From the NCBI GenBank assembly GCA_964425645.1, contig CAYRNC010000002.1:1-64000 (forward strand): 64,000 bases of DNA, written 5' to 3'. The notes beneath the pieces were generated by a model, which did not search any database, had not been told where the DNA came from, and saw only the letters and a program-made list of their open reading frames with translations. This DNA is from CAYRNC01 sp964425645. Its GTDB lineage: Bacteria; Bacillota; Clostridia; Peptostreptococcales; Anaerovoracaceae. Below are positions 1 through 7,969 of the stretch, in pieces; within the stretch, counting starts at the first letter, position 1; every line of letters starts with the position of its first letter. Position numbers and translations under genes: made by a program.

Positions 1-316
1 TAGTGTGGTAGAAATTAATGCATTCACCCTGATTTAAAATGCGAATTTACACTATGCCTGAAATGCATTTACGGTTGCCAAAGTAAACTTTGACGTGGGG
101 AATATGCAAATATATTGTCATTAAAAAAGGATATGATCTTAACTACTTATCAGAGGCAGACGTTAATGAACCGATAAAGGTTACTTATGGAGCGGCCTTA
201 AAAATTATCTGCTGGAATAAAAAGAACATTATTAAGATTGTTGATATAAAAACAATAGGACTGCCGATGCCCGATATTAAGCTTGTTATTTGTTTGTTTC
301 TACTGTCCGAGACATC
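1..316. other. Left-edge region without a convincing gene
   Basis: The only open frame of note is a 76-codon frame on the plus strand (90-320) beginning at TTG. Its protein has no motif I recognise, there is no good ribosome site in front of it, and its end runs into the promoter of the next gene. A 14-base dyad (CAAAGT, AA, ACTTTG) lies at 78-91. This may be the remnant or the tail of a gene lying to the left, but nothing can be assigned. Confidence 0.4.
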
Positions 317-345
317 TTGAATTTCAAAACACCAGGTGGTACAAT
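317..345 (+). promoter_or_regulatory. Probable sigma-A promoter of the MscS-type channel gene
   Basis: TTGAAT at 317-322 and TACAAT at 340-345 are separated by 17 bp. Each matches the vegetative consensus at five of six bases. The site lies 57 bp upstream of the channel gene start. It was found by eye only. Confidence 0.55.
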
Positions 346-402
346 GTTGCAAAATAGAATGAATTTATTTTTGATTGCTGTTCATGTAAGGAGTGAGGGC
401 AA

Positions 403-1638
403 TTGGATTATTTTACAGTTTTATTTCTTAAAAGTGGTATAGGTCCCCAGTTTGCTATATATCTTTCTATAGGTATAATTGTACTTATAATAGCATCAGC
501 ATGTCTTGCATCAAATTATATTGTAAAAATGGTGGTTCTAAAAGTATTTGCCAATGCAAGGCGTGACAGGTTTAATTGGAGTGAAATATTGATTAGGCGA
601 AGGTTGCTTCAAAGGTTATTTTTTTTAATACCCGGAATTATCATATATTTTTTTGCCCCGGTTTTTAAGCCTGTGCAGGACCTTATTCAAAAGCTCGCGT
701 TAACCTATATATTCGTTATTGTAATATTTGTTTTAGGTGCCCTTTTGGACTTCGTAAACGATTACTACAGCACGTTGCCCATATCGAACGTCAGACCAAT
801 AAAAGGTTTTATTCAGGTGCTTAAAATTATAGTTGTTTCTATTTTTATAATAGTCATTATCGCTAATTTGATTGAAAAAAGCCCCTTTTTGCTGTTAAGC
901 GGTTTGGGAGCTTTGATAGCTGTCTTTTCTTTTGTATTTAAGGATTTGATATTGGGTTTGGTTGCCGGAATCCAGCTTACATCGAACGACATGCTACGGA
1001 TAGGGGATTGGATAGAGGTTCCCAAATATGGCGCCGATGGTGAAGTGGTGGAATTGTCGCTGTCCACGGTAAAAGTGCAGAATTTTGACAAAACTATCGT
1101 AAGCCTTCCCGCCTACGCGCTTATATCTGATTCTTTCAAGAACTGGAGGGGAATGCAGGAATCAGGGGGACGGAGAATTAAGCGTTCAATTTATATAGAT
1201 GCGGGGAGTATACAGTTTTGTACGGAAGAGATGATTGAAAAGTTTAAGAAATTTGCTTGCCTTTCAGACTATATAGAGAAAAAAGAATCAGAGATATCAA
1301 GATACAACGCAGAAAGGGAAGTGGGCGAAGAAACGTTGTTTAACGGAAGGCGCTTTACAAATATAGGGATGTTCAGAATGTATGTCAAAAATTATATCAG
1401 AACCCATCCCGATTTTAATAAGGATCTTGTTTCAATGGTGAGACAGCTGCCTCCCGGTGAAAACGGACTTCCTCTTGAGATATACGGATTCGCCGATACC
1501 ACAACCTGGGAAACTTATGAGGGAATACAATCGGATGTGTTTGACCATTTGTTTGCTATTATTGGGGAGTTCGGGTTAAGGGTGTTTCAAAATCCAACAG
1601 GCTATGATGTCAGGCAGCTGAAACGCTTAAATATTTGA
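403..1638 (+). CDS. MscS-family mechanosensitive channel (YbdG/MscM-like)
   Basis: Membrane channel expected to open under membrane tension and release solutes on osmotic downshock. The 411-residue protein has four to five hydrophobic segments in its first 185 residues. A conserved MscS pore and beta domain follows (FVFKDLILGLVAGIQL, then RIGDWIEVPKYGADGEVVELSLSTVKVQNFD). The C-terminal domain is long. Length and the motif around KNWRGMQESGGRRIKRSI fit the YbdG/MscM branch rather than the short MscS type. The start is TTG at 403, preceded by a GTAAGGAGTGAGG ribosome site. The gene is followed after 20 bp by the aldolase gene, so it may head that transcript. Confidence 0.88.
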   Translation: MDYFTVLFLKSGIGPQFAIYLSIGIIVLIIASACLASNYIVKMVVLKVFANARRDRFNWSEILIRRRLLQRLFFLIPGIIIYFFAPVFKPVQDLIQKLALTYIFVIVIFVLGALLDFVNDYYSTLPISNVRPIKGFIQVLKIIVVSIFIIVIIANLIEKSPFLLLSGLGALIAVFSFVFKDLILGLVAGIQLTSNDMLRIGDWIEVPKYGADGEVVELSLSTVKVQNFDKTIVSLPAYALISDSFKNWRGMQESGGRRIKRSIYIDAGSIQFCTEEMIEKFKKFACLSDYIEKKESEISRYNAEREVGEETLFNGRRFTNIGMFRMYVKNYIRTHPDFNKDLVSMVRQLPPGENGLPLEIYGFADTTTWETYEGIQSDVFDHLFAIIGEFGLRVFQNPTGYDVRQLKRLNI

Positions 1639-1658
1639 TTGTGAAATGAGGTTTATCC

Positions 1659-2324
1659 ATGCGTGAAAAATATCGTTTGCTTTCCCTGCCGCAGGCAAAA
1701 GAAACGATCTGTGAAATTGGGAGGCGTATGTATGCTAAGGGTTTTGTGGCAGGAAATGACGGGAACATTTCTTGTCGGTTGGACAGCGAGGTGATTTGTA
1801 CGCCTACAGGAGTTTCAAAGGGGTTTATGTCACCTGATATGATGTCGGTTGTGGATATGGACGGCATTCAAAATTCCGGGCCGAAAGTCTCATCCGAGAT
1901 CAAGATGCACCTTTGTGTTTATGAAAACAATGAATCTGTAACGGCGGCTGTTCATGCTCATCCGCCTGTGGCAACATCCTTTGCTGTTGCCGGAATACCC
2001 CTTGACAAAGAAATCCTTGTCGAGGCGATAATAATGCTCGGTACAGTACCTGTTGCACCCTTTGCCATACCCGGAACCGATGAAGTGCAGGATTCAGTTA
2101 GACCATATTTAAAAAAATATAATGCGGTTTTACTAGCCAATCACGGTGCACTGACCTGGGGTAAGGATCTGATGGAGGCATGGTTCAGGATGGAGTGCCT
2201 TGAGCATTACGCAGAAATTATGATGTACACCGGCAGCGTCATTGGGAAAGCTAACATACTAAAGCCCGAACATGTTAGCAAGCTAATGCGGTTAAATAAT
2301 AATGAAACAGATAGGGTAAAGTGA
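1659..2324 (+). CDS. Class II aldolase, probably 5-(methylthio)ribulose- or 5-deoxyribulose-1-phosphate aldolase
   Basis: Zinc-dependent class II (fuculose-phosphate type) aldolase of 221 residues. Visible motifs are the phosphate-binding GNDGNIS near residue 30, the zinc ligands in AAVHAHPP near residue 95 and NHG near residue 161, and the acidic residue in SSEIKMH. The next gene is mtnA, 38 bp downstream. That pairing is known from the DHAP shunt and the deoxyribose disposal pathway, in which the isomerase product is cleaved to dihydroxyacetone phosphate plus (methylthio)acetaldehyde or acetaldehyde. The alternative is a MtnB-type dehydratase, which shares this fold. No other methionine-salvage gene (mtnW, X, C, D) is in the window, so I favour the aldolase. 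The substrate is inferred from context. Confidence 0.8.
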   Translation: MREKYRLLSLPQAKETICEIGRRMYAKGFVAGNDGNISCRLDSEVICTPTGVSKGFMSPDMMSVVDMDGIQNSGPKVSSEIKMHLCVYENNESVTAAVHAHPPVATSFAVAGIPLDKEILVEAIIMLGTVPVAPFAIPGTDEVQDSVRPYLKKYNAVLLANHGALTWGKDLMEAWFRMECLEHYAEIMMYTGSVIGKANILKPEHVSKLMRLNNNETDRVK

Positions 2325-2362
2325 CATTTACTACGCTGTAATAAAGGTAAGGAGGCCTATTT

Positions 2363-3424
2363 TTGTCTTATGATGTGTTGAAATACGATGCCGTAAAGCT
2401 CGATGATGAAAGAAGTGAGCTCATATTACTTGATCAGACAGCCCTGCCGAATGAGATAAACCATTTAAGATTAACCGACATAAAGGATATTCGAAATGCT
2501 ATCCGTATGCTTCAGGTTAGGGGCGCCCCCGCTATTGGGATCGCCGGAGCGTACGGAATCTATCTGGCATCAAAAAATAGCGGTGCAGATAATTTTGAAG
2601 ATTTCTATTCGGAATTTAAAAGAAATAAAACCTATCTGGGATCTTCAAGGCCTACGGCAGTCAATCTTTTTTGGGCACTAAATCGAATGGAGGACTGTTT
2701 GCTGAAAAACAAGCATGAGACCGTTTCGAAAATAAAGCAGGCGTTATTGAAGGAGGCGCATTCGATAAGGGACGAAGACGAACTGACCTGTAAAAAGATA
2801 GGTGGGCATGCTTTAAAGCTTTTTAAGCCGGAAATGGGGATACTGACCTATTGCAACGCCGGCACCATTGCTACAGCAAAATACGGTACGGCATTAGCGG
2901 CGATTTATCTGGGACAGGAGCGTGGCTATAAATTTAAAGTTTTTGCTTCTGAAACAAGGCCCCTGCTTCAGGGAGCAAGGCTCACTGCCTGGGAATTGAA
3001 TGAGGCCGGGGTGGACGTTACCCTTATATGCGATAACATGGTTTCAATTGTAATGAAAAACGGCTGGATAGATGCGGTGGCGGTAGGCTGCGACCGAGTT
3101 GCTGCCAACGGTGATACCGCAAATAAAATAGGTACTTCCGGCATAGCTGTATTAGCTAAAGAATACGATATCCCTTTCTATGTGCACGCACCTATATCGA
3201 CTGTAGATCTGCATGCAGGGACAGGCAGCGACATACCTGTAGAACTGCGGCCGGGAGAGGAGATATATAAGGCTTGGTATTCGAAACCTATGGCGCCGAA
3301 GAATATTAAAACATATAATCCGGCTTTTGATGTAACCGATAATGGCTATATTACGGCAATTATAACCGAAAAAGGTATAATATATCCGCCTTATGAGCAA
3401 TCTTTGGCAGGTGTATGCAAGTGA
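2363..3424 (+). CDS. mtnA: S-methyl-5-thioribose-1-phosphate isomerase (or 5-deoxyribose-1-phosphate isomerase)
   Basis: Isomerises 5-methylthioribose-1-phosphate to the ribulose form, and homologues accept 5-deoxyribose-1-phosphate. The 353-residue length is normal for the eIF2B-like family. The family motifs are present: RGAPAIG near residue 54, the catalytic cysteine C164 in YCNAGTIAT, and the catalytic aspartate D244 in AVGCDRVAANGDTANKIGT. Both catalytic positions fall four residues after those of the Bacillus enzyme. The start is TTG at 2363, seven bases after GGAGG. No kinase or MTA phosphorylase is present here to make the substrate, so that step must be encoded elsewhere. Confidence 0.9.
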   Translation: MSYDVLKYDAVKLDDERSELILLDQTALPNEINHLRLTDIKDIRNAIRMLQVRGAPAIGIAGAYGIYLASKNSGADNFEDFYSEFKRNKTYLGSSRPTAVNLFWALNRMEDCLLKNKHETVSKIKQALLKEAHSIRDEDELTCKKIGGHALKLFKPEMGILTYCNAGTIATAKYGTALAAIYLGQERGYKFKVFASETRPLLQGARLTAWELNEAGVDVTLICDNMVSIVMKNGWIDAVAVGCDRVAANGDTANKIGTSGIAVLAKEYDIPFYVHAPISTVDLHAGTGSDIPVELRPGEEIYKAWYSKPMAPKNIKTYNPAFDVTDNGYITAIITEKGIIYPPYEQSLAGVCK

Positions 3425-4077
3425 GGCATCGTATGAGACAATATGAAATGAAAGATTTTTTAAACGTATTTGAAAAACGCAAGGCCGTGCCTATGGGAGA
3501 TTACAGGTGCTATTCCGTTCTCGTTCCTCTTGTGGAAAAGGATGGGATGCTGTATCTCCTTTATGAGGTTCGGGCTGAATCCCTTAAAATCCAGCCGGGA
3601 GAGATTTGTTTTCCGGGTGGCAAGCTAGAAAAGGGTGAAACACCTTTGGAATGTGCGCTGCGTGAGTGCTGCGAGGAATTATGCTTATCCCCAAAACAGG
3701 TGAAAATAATCGCAGCTTTAGATTTTATTCACGCGTACAGCGGATTTACCATGTATCCTTTTTTAGGGGTTCTGGAATACGAGGATGTAAAAAATGCGTG
3801 CGTTAATACCCAGGAGGTTAAGGAAATCTTTTTAGTTCCGGTATCCTATTTTGGGGAAACCGAACCTATGGTGTTCAAATTCGATGTGATACCTAAACTT
3901 ACAGATGATTTTTCTTATGAATATCTCGACTTAAAAAAAGGGTACAGTTGGCGCAAGGGTGAAACAATAGTACCGATATATCGGTTTGAGGAGCGTATTA
4001 TATGGGGATTGACAGCGCGTATCACCTGTCATTTAATAAAAACTTTAGAAAAGGAAATCTGGAAGAATCGTTGTTGA
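3415..4077 (+). CDS. NUDIX hydrolase, CoA pyrophosphatase-like
   Basis: Predicted to cleave a nucleoside diphosphate linkage, possibly in coenzyme A. The NUDIX box (G-x5-E-x7-RE-x2-EE) is intact at about residues 63-86. It is preceded by LKIQPGEICFPGGK, which resembles the signature that marks CoA pyrophosphatases of the NudL/YeaB type. Length is 220 residues. The gene overlaps the end of mtnA by 10 bp, so the two are probably translationally coupled. In-frame starts also exist at GTG 3421 and ATG 3433, and the last has a GTGAGG sequence in front of it. The substrate is not proven. Confidence 0.82.
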   Translation: MQVRHRMRQYEMKDFLNVFEKRKAVPMGDYRCYSVLVPLVEKDGMLYLLYEVRAESLKIQPGEICFPGGKLEKGETPLECALRECCEELCLSPKQVKIIAALDFIHAYSGFTMYPFLGVLEYEDVKNACVNTQEVKEIFLVPVSYFGETEPMVFKFDVIPKLTDDFSYEYLDLKKGYSWRKGETIVPIYRFEERIIWGLTARITCHLIKTLEKEIWKNRC

Positions 4078-4095
4078 CAGTGAAAGGACCAATCT

Positions 4096-4656
4096 ATGGA
4101 GAAATTGTTCGTTTGGGTTTTTGTTGGAATATTACTGCTTCTTGTCATCATTGCAGTGCTGATTTATAATGGTTTAGTGAGGAAAAAGAATAATGCGGAT
4201 ACCGCTTGGTCCAATATCGATGTTCAATTGATAAGGCGGTATGATCTTATTCCCAACCTGGTGGAAGCGGTAAAAGCATATGCCACTCATGAAAAAGAAA
4301 CATTTGCAAAGATAACCGAACTGAGAGGCAGCTTTATCGCTGCGGATTCCCCCGCTGAAATTGGCAGAATTGACACCCAGATGAACAGGGCGATAAAGCA
4401 TCTTTTTGCGGTGTCAGAAAATTATCCCGACTTAAAGGCAAGCCATAATTTTTTAATGCTGCAGGAAGAACTGGCAGGCTCAGAGAATAGAATCGCTTAC
4501 AGCAGAAATAATTACAATATGGCTGTAATGAATTATAATGTAGGCATAGAATCTTTCCCGGGCATTTTAATTGCGACGCCTATGGGATTCAGTAAAAAAG
4601 AATTTTTTCAGACCGATAACGAAGAAGCAAGAAAAGCCGTTAAAGTTGATATCTGA
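4096..4656 (+). CDS. LemA family protein
   Basis: Small membrane-anchored protein of 186 residues. It has one N-terminal transmembrane helix (residues 4-25), and the rest is helical, with the family motif NADTAWSNIDVQLIRRYDLIPNLVEAVK directly after it. The tail holds the usual NYNVGIESFPG segment followed by a Phe-rich end. The exact function of LemA is not known. It is very often encoded beside an HtpX-type protease, as here (14 bp apart), which suggests a shared role in membrane protein turnover. Confidence 0.92.
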   Translation: MEKLFVWVFVGILLLLVIIAVLIYNGLVRKKNNADTAWSNIDVQLIRRYDLIPNLVEAVKAYATHEKETFAKITELRGSFIAADSPAEIGRIDTQMNRAIKHLFAVSENYPDLKASHNFLMLQEELAGSENRIAYSRNNYNMAVMNYNVGIESFPGILIATPMGFSKKEFFQTDNEEARKAVKVDI

Positions 4657-4670
4657 CAAAAGGGGCGAAT

Positions 4671-5654
4671 ATGTCAAAGAAATATGTAAGTGTCTATGAC
4701 AGGGCAAATAAAAGCAGGCGAAATTCTATGATAGTGGTTGTCGTATTTATTTTTCTGTTCATGCTACTGTTTTCAATTATCGGCTATTTTGCAAGCGGAG
4801 CATCGTATTATTACCTTTCTTGGCAGGAGATTATTACCGCTGTTCTGGGCGGGGCGTCAATAGGCCTGTTGATTTCACTCTCTATCTCCATATTTACCTA
4901 TCGAAGAAGCGGTAAAATATTGGCAAAGGCTGCTAACGCCAGGGAGATTAAGCGGGAGGAAAACCCTTATTTGTATGAAACCGTAAAGTCAATAGCTGCC
5001 GGAGCTCAGATCAATCCCCCTAAAGTCTATATCATAGATTCGGATGAAATGAACGCTTTTGCTTCCGGAACAGGCAAAAGTAAATCCATGGTGGCAGTAA
5101 CTGAGGGTCTTTTAAATAAGCTTAACAGGGAAGAACTTGAGGGTGTGATCGCTCACGAAATATCCCATCTTAAAAATAACGATATAAAATGGGTGTCGTT
5201 GGCGGCAGCACTTTCAGCTACACTGCTTATGCTCATGCATATGTTAAGGAGAGGCTGGCTTTTCTCCGGGCGCGGGATTAAGGGGGGATCGAGAAGTCAA
5301 AAACAGGGGGGTAATCCGTTAGCTGTAATCGTTCTAATGGCAGTATCCTTGGTTGCTGTCGTACTTGGCCCGCTTATTGCCAGGGCAATGCAAAGCGCTG
5401 TTTCTAAGCAAAGGGAATATCTTGCCGACGCTTCGGGTGCGGCGATTATAGGCTATCCCCTCGGTCTTGCTTCGGCGTTGGAAAAGATCGATAAATATAA
5501 CAGGGGCTATATGGAAAATCATAAAACCGTTATTGACAATGCTTCTATTCATGCTCTCTGCATAAGCCCTCCCATCGTAAAAAAGGCGGCCGGACTTTTT
5601 TCAACCCATCCCCCCATTGAAGAGCGGATTCGCAGATTAAAGGGTATGGGATAA
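4671..5654 (+). CDS. htpX: M48-family membrane metalloprotease HtpX
   Basis: Zinc endopeptidase of the cytoplasmic membrane that degrades misfolded membrane proteins. The 327-residue protein has two N-terminal transmembrane helices (about 20-42 and 55-77), the zinc motif HEISH at residues 162-166, a hydrophobic segment after residue 220, and the third zinc ligand region EYLADASGAA near residue 250. A glycine/arginine-rich loop (about 195-210) separates the membrane parts. It follows lemA in what looks like an operon with the two DNA repair genes downstream. Confidence 0.92.
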   Translation: MSKKYVSVYDRANKSRRNSMIVVVVFIFLFMLLFSIIGYFASGASYYYLSWQEIITAVLGGASIGLLISLSISIFTYRRSGKILAKAANAREIKREENPYLYETVKSIAAGAQINPPKVYIIDSDEMNAFASGTGKSKSMVAVTEGLLNKLNREELEGVIAHEISHLKNNDIKWVSLAAALSATLLMLMHMLRRGWLFSGRGIKGGSRSQKQGGNPLAVIVLMAVSLVAVVLGPLIARAMQSAVSKQREYLADASGAAIIGYPLGLASALEKIDKYNRGYMENHKTVIDNASIHALCISPPIVKKAAGLFSTHPPIEERIRRLKGMG

Positions 5655-5672
5655 AGAATAAAGCCGGTAAAA

Positions 5673-6494
5673 ATGATTATACGATCGAAAAACTTTAATT
5701 TAGAACATATCTCTGAATCCGGGCAGTGTTTTCGCATGGACAGGATAGGTGAAGGAAGGTACAGCCTCATAGCATTCGGCAGATATACAGAACTTACCCA
5801 GATTTCTGCAGATCAGGTGGAAATCGGCTGCAGCCCCAAGGAATATAAAAACATTTGGAATGATTATTTTGATCTCGATCGTGATTACAGTTGCATAGTG
5901 GACCGTTTGGTTCGCGGCGAAGATGAGCTGTTAAAAAAAGCCGTTGCTCGAGGATGGGGGATTCGAATCGTAAGACAGGAGCCTTTTGAAGCCCTGATAA
6001 GCTTTATAATATCTCAAAACAAGAACATCCCGGGAATAAAAAAATGCATCAAAATGCTGTCGGAACGCTTTGGAGAAAAAAAGATCAGTGCGAGGTACGG
6101 CGGACTTGCATACCATGCCTTCCCTACGCCCGAAGCTTTGGCGGCTGCCGAAATGAAAGATCTGAGAAAAACAGGACTCGGTTATCGGGATGCATATGTC
6201 AAGGAGGCTGCGTTGTCCGTTCTAAGCGGTGATATCGACATGAAAGAGCTTGCAAAACGGACCCATGAGGAGGCCGGAGCGGAGCTGCAGCGCCTTAAGG
6301 GGGTAGGTGACAAAGTAGCTTGCTGTATCTCTTTATACGGTCTGCATCATCTCGATGCCGTGCCCAGGGATACATGGATTAAACGTGTGGAAAATGATCT
6401 TTACGGCGGAAAGTTTGATTGGAAAGAATATAAAGATTATGCCGGGGTCATACAGCAGTACATTTTTTATTATATTCGTCAAAAGCAACGATGA
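5673..6494 (+). CDS. 8-oxoguanine DNA glycosylase/AP lyase, Ogg1-like (HhH-GPD)
   Basis: Base-excision repair glycosylase of 273 residues. The N-terminal Ogg domain begins with ESGQCFRMDRIGEGRYSLIA. The helix-hairpin-helix plus Gly-Pro-Asp region is LKGVGDKVACCISLYGL, followed by AVPRDTWIKR. Lys214 in VGDKVA corresponds to the Schiff-base lysine of the Ogg family, and Asp233 to its conserved catalytic aspartate. These support a bifunctional glycosylase/lyase. The alternative name in many genomes is DNA-3-methyladenine glycosylase 2. It is followed by an alkyl-guanine repair gene, so the pair forms a small repair module. Confidence 0.88.
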   Translation: MIIRSKNFNLEHISESGQCFRMDRIGEGRYSLIAFGRYTELTQISADQVEIGCSPKEYKNIWNDYFDLDRDYSCIVDRLVRGEDELLKKAVARGWGIRIVRQEPFEALISFIISQNKNIPGIKKCIKMLSERFGEKKISARYGGLAYHAFPTPEALAAAEMKDLRKTGLGYRDAYVKEAALSVLSGDIDMKELAKRTHEEAGAELQRLKGVGDKVACCISLYGLHHLDAVPRDTWIKRVENDLYGGKFDWKEYKDYAGVIQQYIFYYIRQKQR

Positions 6495-6526
6495 ACATTT
6501 TTAATTCTGTAACGGAGGTCGAAACA

Positions 6527-7000
6527 ATGGAAAACTTTTATTATTATGATACAAAGATGGGAAAAGTGGGGATATCCGATAGTGACAATGCCATCACTTC
6601 TTTGGTTTTCGTTGACGGGGAAAGTTCTTTAGAAGGGGTGAAGAAGGAGACCCCCTTGCTTGCAGAAGCTGCATCCCAGCTTAGAGATTATTTTGCAGGG
6701 ACAAGGCGGGAATTTAATCTGCCGCTTGCTCCGATCGGTACAGAATTTCAAAAAAAGGTGTGGGCGGCTTTATTGGAAATCCCATACGGGGAAACCCGGA
6801 GCTACAGCCAAATTGCCGATGCAGTCGGAAACCCGAAAGCCAGTCGGGCGGTGGGCATGGCAAACAACAGAAATCCCATTTCAATCGTAATACCGTGTCA
6901 TAGGGTTATAGGGAAAGACGGCAGCCTTGTAGGTTATGGCGGCGGCCTTAACCGCAAAGAAAGTCTGCTGGAATTGGAAAAGGAGAATAGAGCCATCTAA
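6527..7000 (+). CDS. ogt: Methylated-DNA--protein-cysteine S-methyltransferase
   Basis: Suicide repair protein that moves the methyl group of O6-methylguanine to its own cysteine. The acceptor is Cys124 in IVIPCHRVIG. The recognition helix region SQIADAVGNPKASRAVGMANNRNP is intact. I place the start at ATG 6527, nine bases after AACGGAGG, rather than at ATG 6491, which overlaps the glycosylase stop and lacks a ribosome site. This gives 157 residues, the usual length of the Ogt type without an Ada domain. Confidence 0.93.
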   Translation: MENFYYYDTKMGKVGISDSDNAITSLVFVDGESSLEGVKKETPLLAEAASQLRDYFAGTRREFNLPLAPIGTEFQKKVWAALLEIPYGETRSYSQIADAVGNPKASRAVGMANNRNPISIVIPCHRVIGKDGSLVGYGGGLNRKESLLELEKENRAI

Positions 7001-7028
7001 TATATATGAAAGCATTCCTAAGTACAGG

Positions 7029-7057
7029 TTGTAAAAACGCAGAAACGGTGTTACTAT
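7029..7057 (+). promoter_or_regulatory. Possible promoter for the CYTH gene
   Basis: TTGTAA at 7029-7034 and TACTAT at 7052-7057 are 17 bp apart in the 111-bp gap before the CYTH gene. Each hexamer matches the consensus at four of six bases, so this is only a candidate. Confidence 0.3.
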
Positions 7058-7111
7058 AAAGAAACGCTAAAAAGTCTTTATGACATTGAAGAAAAACATA
7101 GAGGGCACCAT

Positions 7112-7744
7112 ATGGAAATTGAAATGAAATACTCCATAAAAAATAAATCCGGCGCAGATGCTATATGGGAAGATGACTATCTAAACGAAATAGGAGATGA
7201 GGATTCGCGTGAGACCCTTTATATGAAGGCAGCATATTTTGATACAGAGGATTATATCTTATCTAAAAACGATTTCGCATTTCGCGTACGAATGGAAGGA
7301 AATCGCATAGTTGCCTCCCTTAAATGGAACGGGCGCAGCGAAAAAGGTCTCCATGTCCGCGAGGAAATAAATGTCCCGATTGACGATCCTGCCTGTTTCA
7401 TACAGCCTTCCGCCTCTATTTTTCGCGAAAGCAAGACAGGTCAAAGCATGATGTCTCTTGTAGGTAAAAAACCCCTGTTGAGTTTACTTGAAACCCATTT
7501 TCTCAGGCGCAGGATAAGGGTTGACAGCGGGGAAAGCATTTTAGAGATTTCCCTGGATACGGGGGAGATCATTACGGACTACGGCAGTCTGCCCATTTGT
7601 GAACTCGAAATTGAACTTTTTTCGGGGAAACAAGAGGATGTAACATCCATAGGTGATACATTGGCCAAAAAATATGATTTAAAGCCCCTCGATGAAAGCA
7701 AATACGCTCGCGGAATAAAGCACATCAACGATAATAAAACTTAA
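7112..7744 (+). CDS. CYTH domain protein (triphosphatase/adenylate cyclase fold)
   Basis: A 210-residue stand-alone CYTH protein. The N-terminal ExExK signature (EIEMKY, residues 2-7) that binds the triphosphate through divalent metal is present. Charged strands typical of the tunnel fold follow (FRVRMEGNRIVASLKWNG, ICELEIELFSG, KYARG). Family members hydrolyse inorganic triphosphate or thiamine triphosphate, and a few are adenylate cyclases. Nothing here decides the substrate. A strong terminator follows 24 bp downstream. Confidence 0.82.
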   Translation: MEIEMKYSIKNKSGADAIWEDDYLNEIGDEDSRETLYMKAAYFDTEDYILSKNDFAFRVRMEGNRIVASLKWNGRSEKGLHVREEINVPIDDPACFIQPSASIFRESKTGQSMMSLVGKKPLLSLLETHFLRRRIRVDSGESILEISLDTGEIITDYGSLPICELEIELFSGKQEDVTSIGDTLAKKYDLKPLDESKYARGIKHINDNKT

Positions 7745-7768
7745 GTGAACATGTCGATTATCGAGTTG

Positions 7769-7794
7769 AAAACCGGAGATTCGTCCGGTTTTTG
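7769..7794 (+). terminator. Rho-independent terminator after the CYTH gene
   Basis: A 9-bp perfect stem (7769-7777 with 7784-7792, core ACCGGA/TCCGGT) has a 6-base loop and ends in a T-rich run. It separates the CYTH gene from the tig-clpPX-lon unit. Confidence 0.85.
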
Positions 7795-7886
7795 CTCTTT
7801 CCGCCCCGGTTTTTCAAAATATCATTACAAATATTATTATAATAACAGATAAACCTCATAAAATCGACCGATATTATTATTATTAC

Positions 7887-7915
7887 TTTACATTATGGGT
7901 ATAAATCATTATAAT
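7887..7915 (+). promoter_or_regulatory. Sigma-A promoter of tig
   Basis: TTTACA at 7887-7892 and a perfect TATAAT at 7910-7915 are spaced by 17 bp, 55 bp upstream of the tig start. The surrounding 7800-7920 stretch is very AT rich and could act as an UP element. Confidence 0.75.
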
Positions 7916-7969
7916 ATTATGCGCAATGGGGGAAATATACCCGCATAGAATACAGGAGGATAGCATTAA

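Noticed and set aside
90..320. A 76-codon frame at the left edge as a gene
   Set aside because: TTG start without a ribosome site, no motif, and its end overlaps the promoter of the next gene.
1659..2324. MtnB methylthioribulose-1-phosphate dehydratase
   Set aside because: The fold is shared, but no downstream genes of that path are present, so the aldolase role is more likely. The dehydratase is not excluded.
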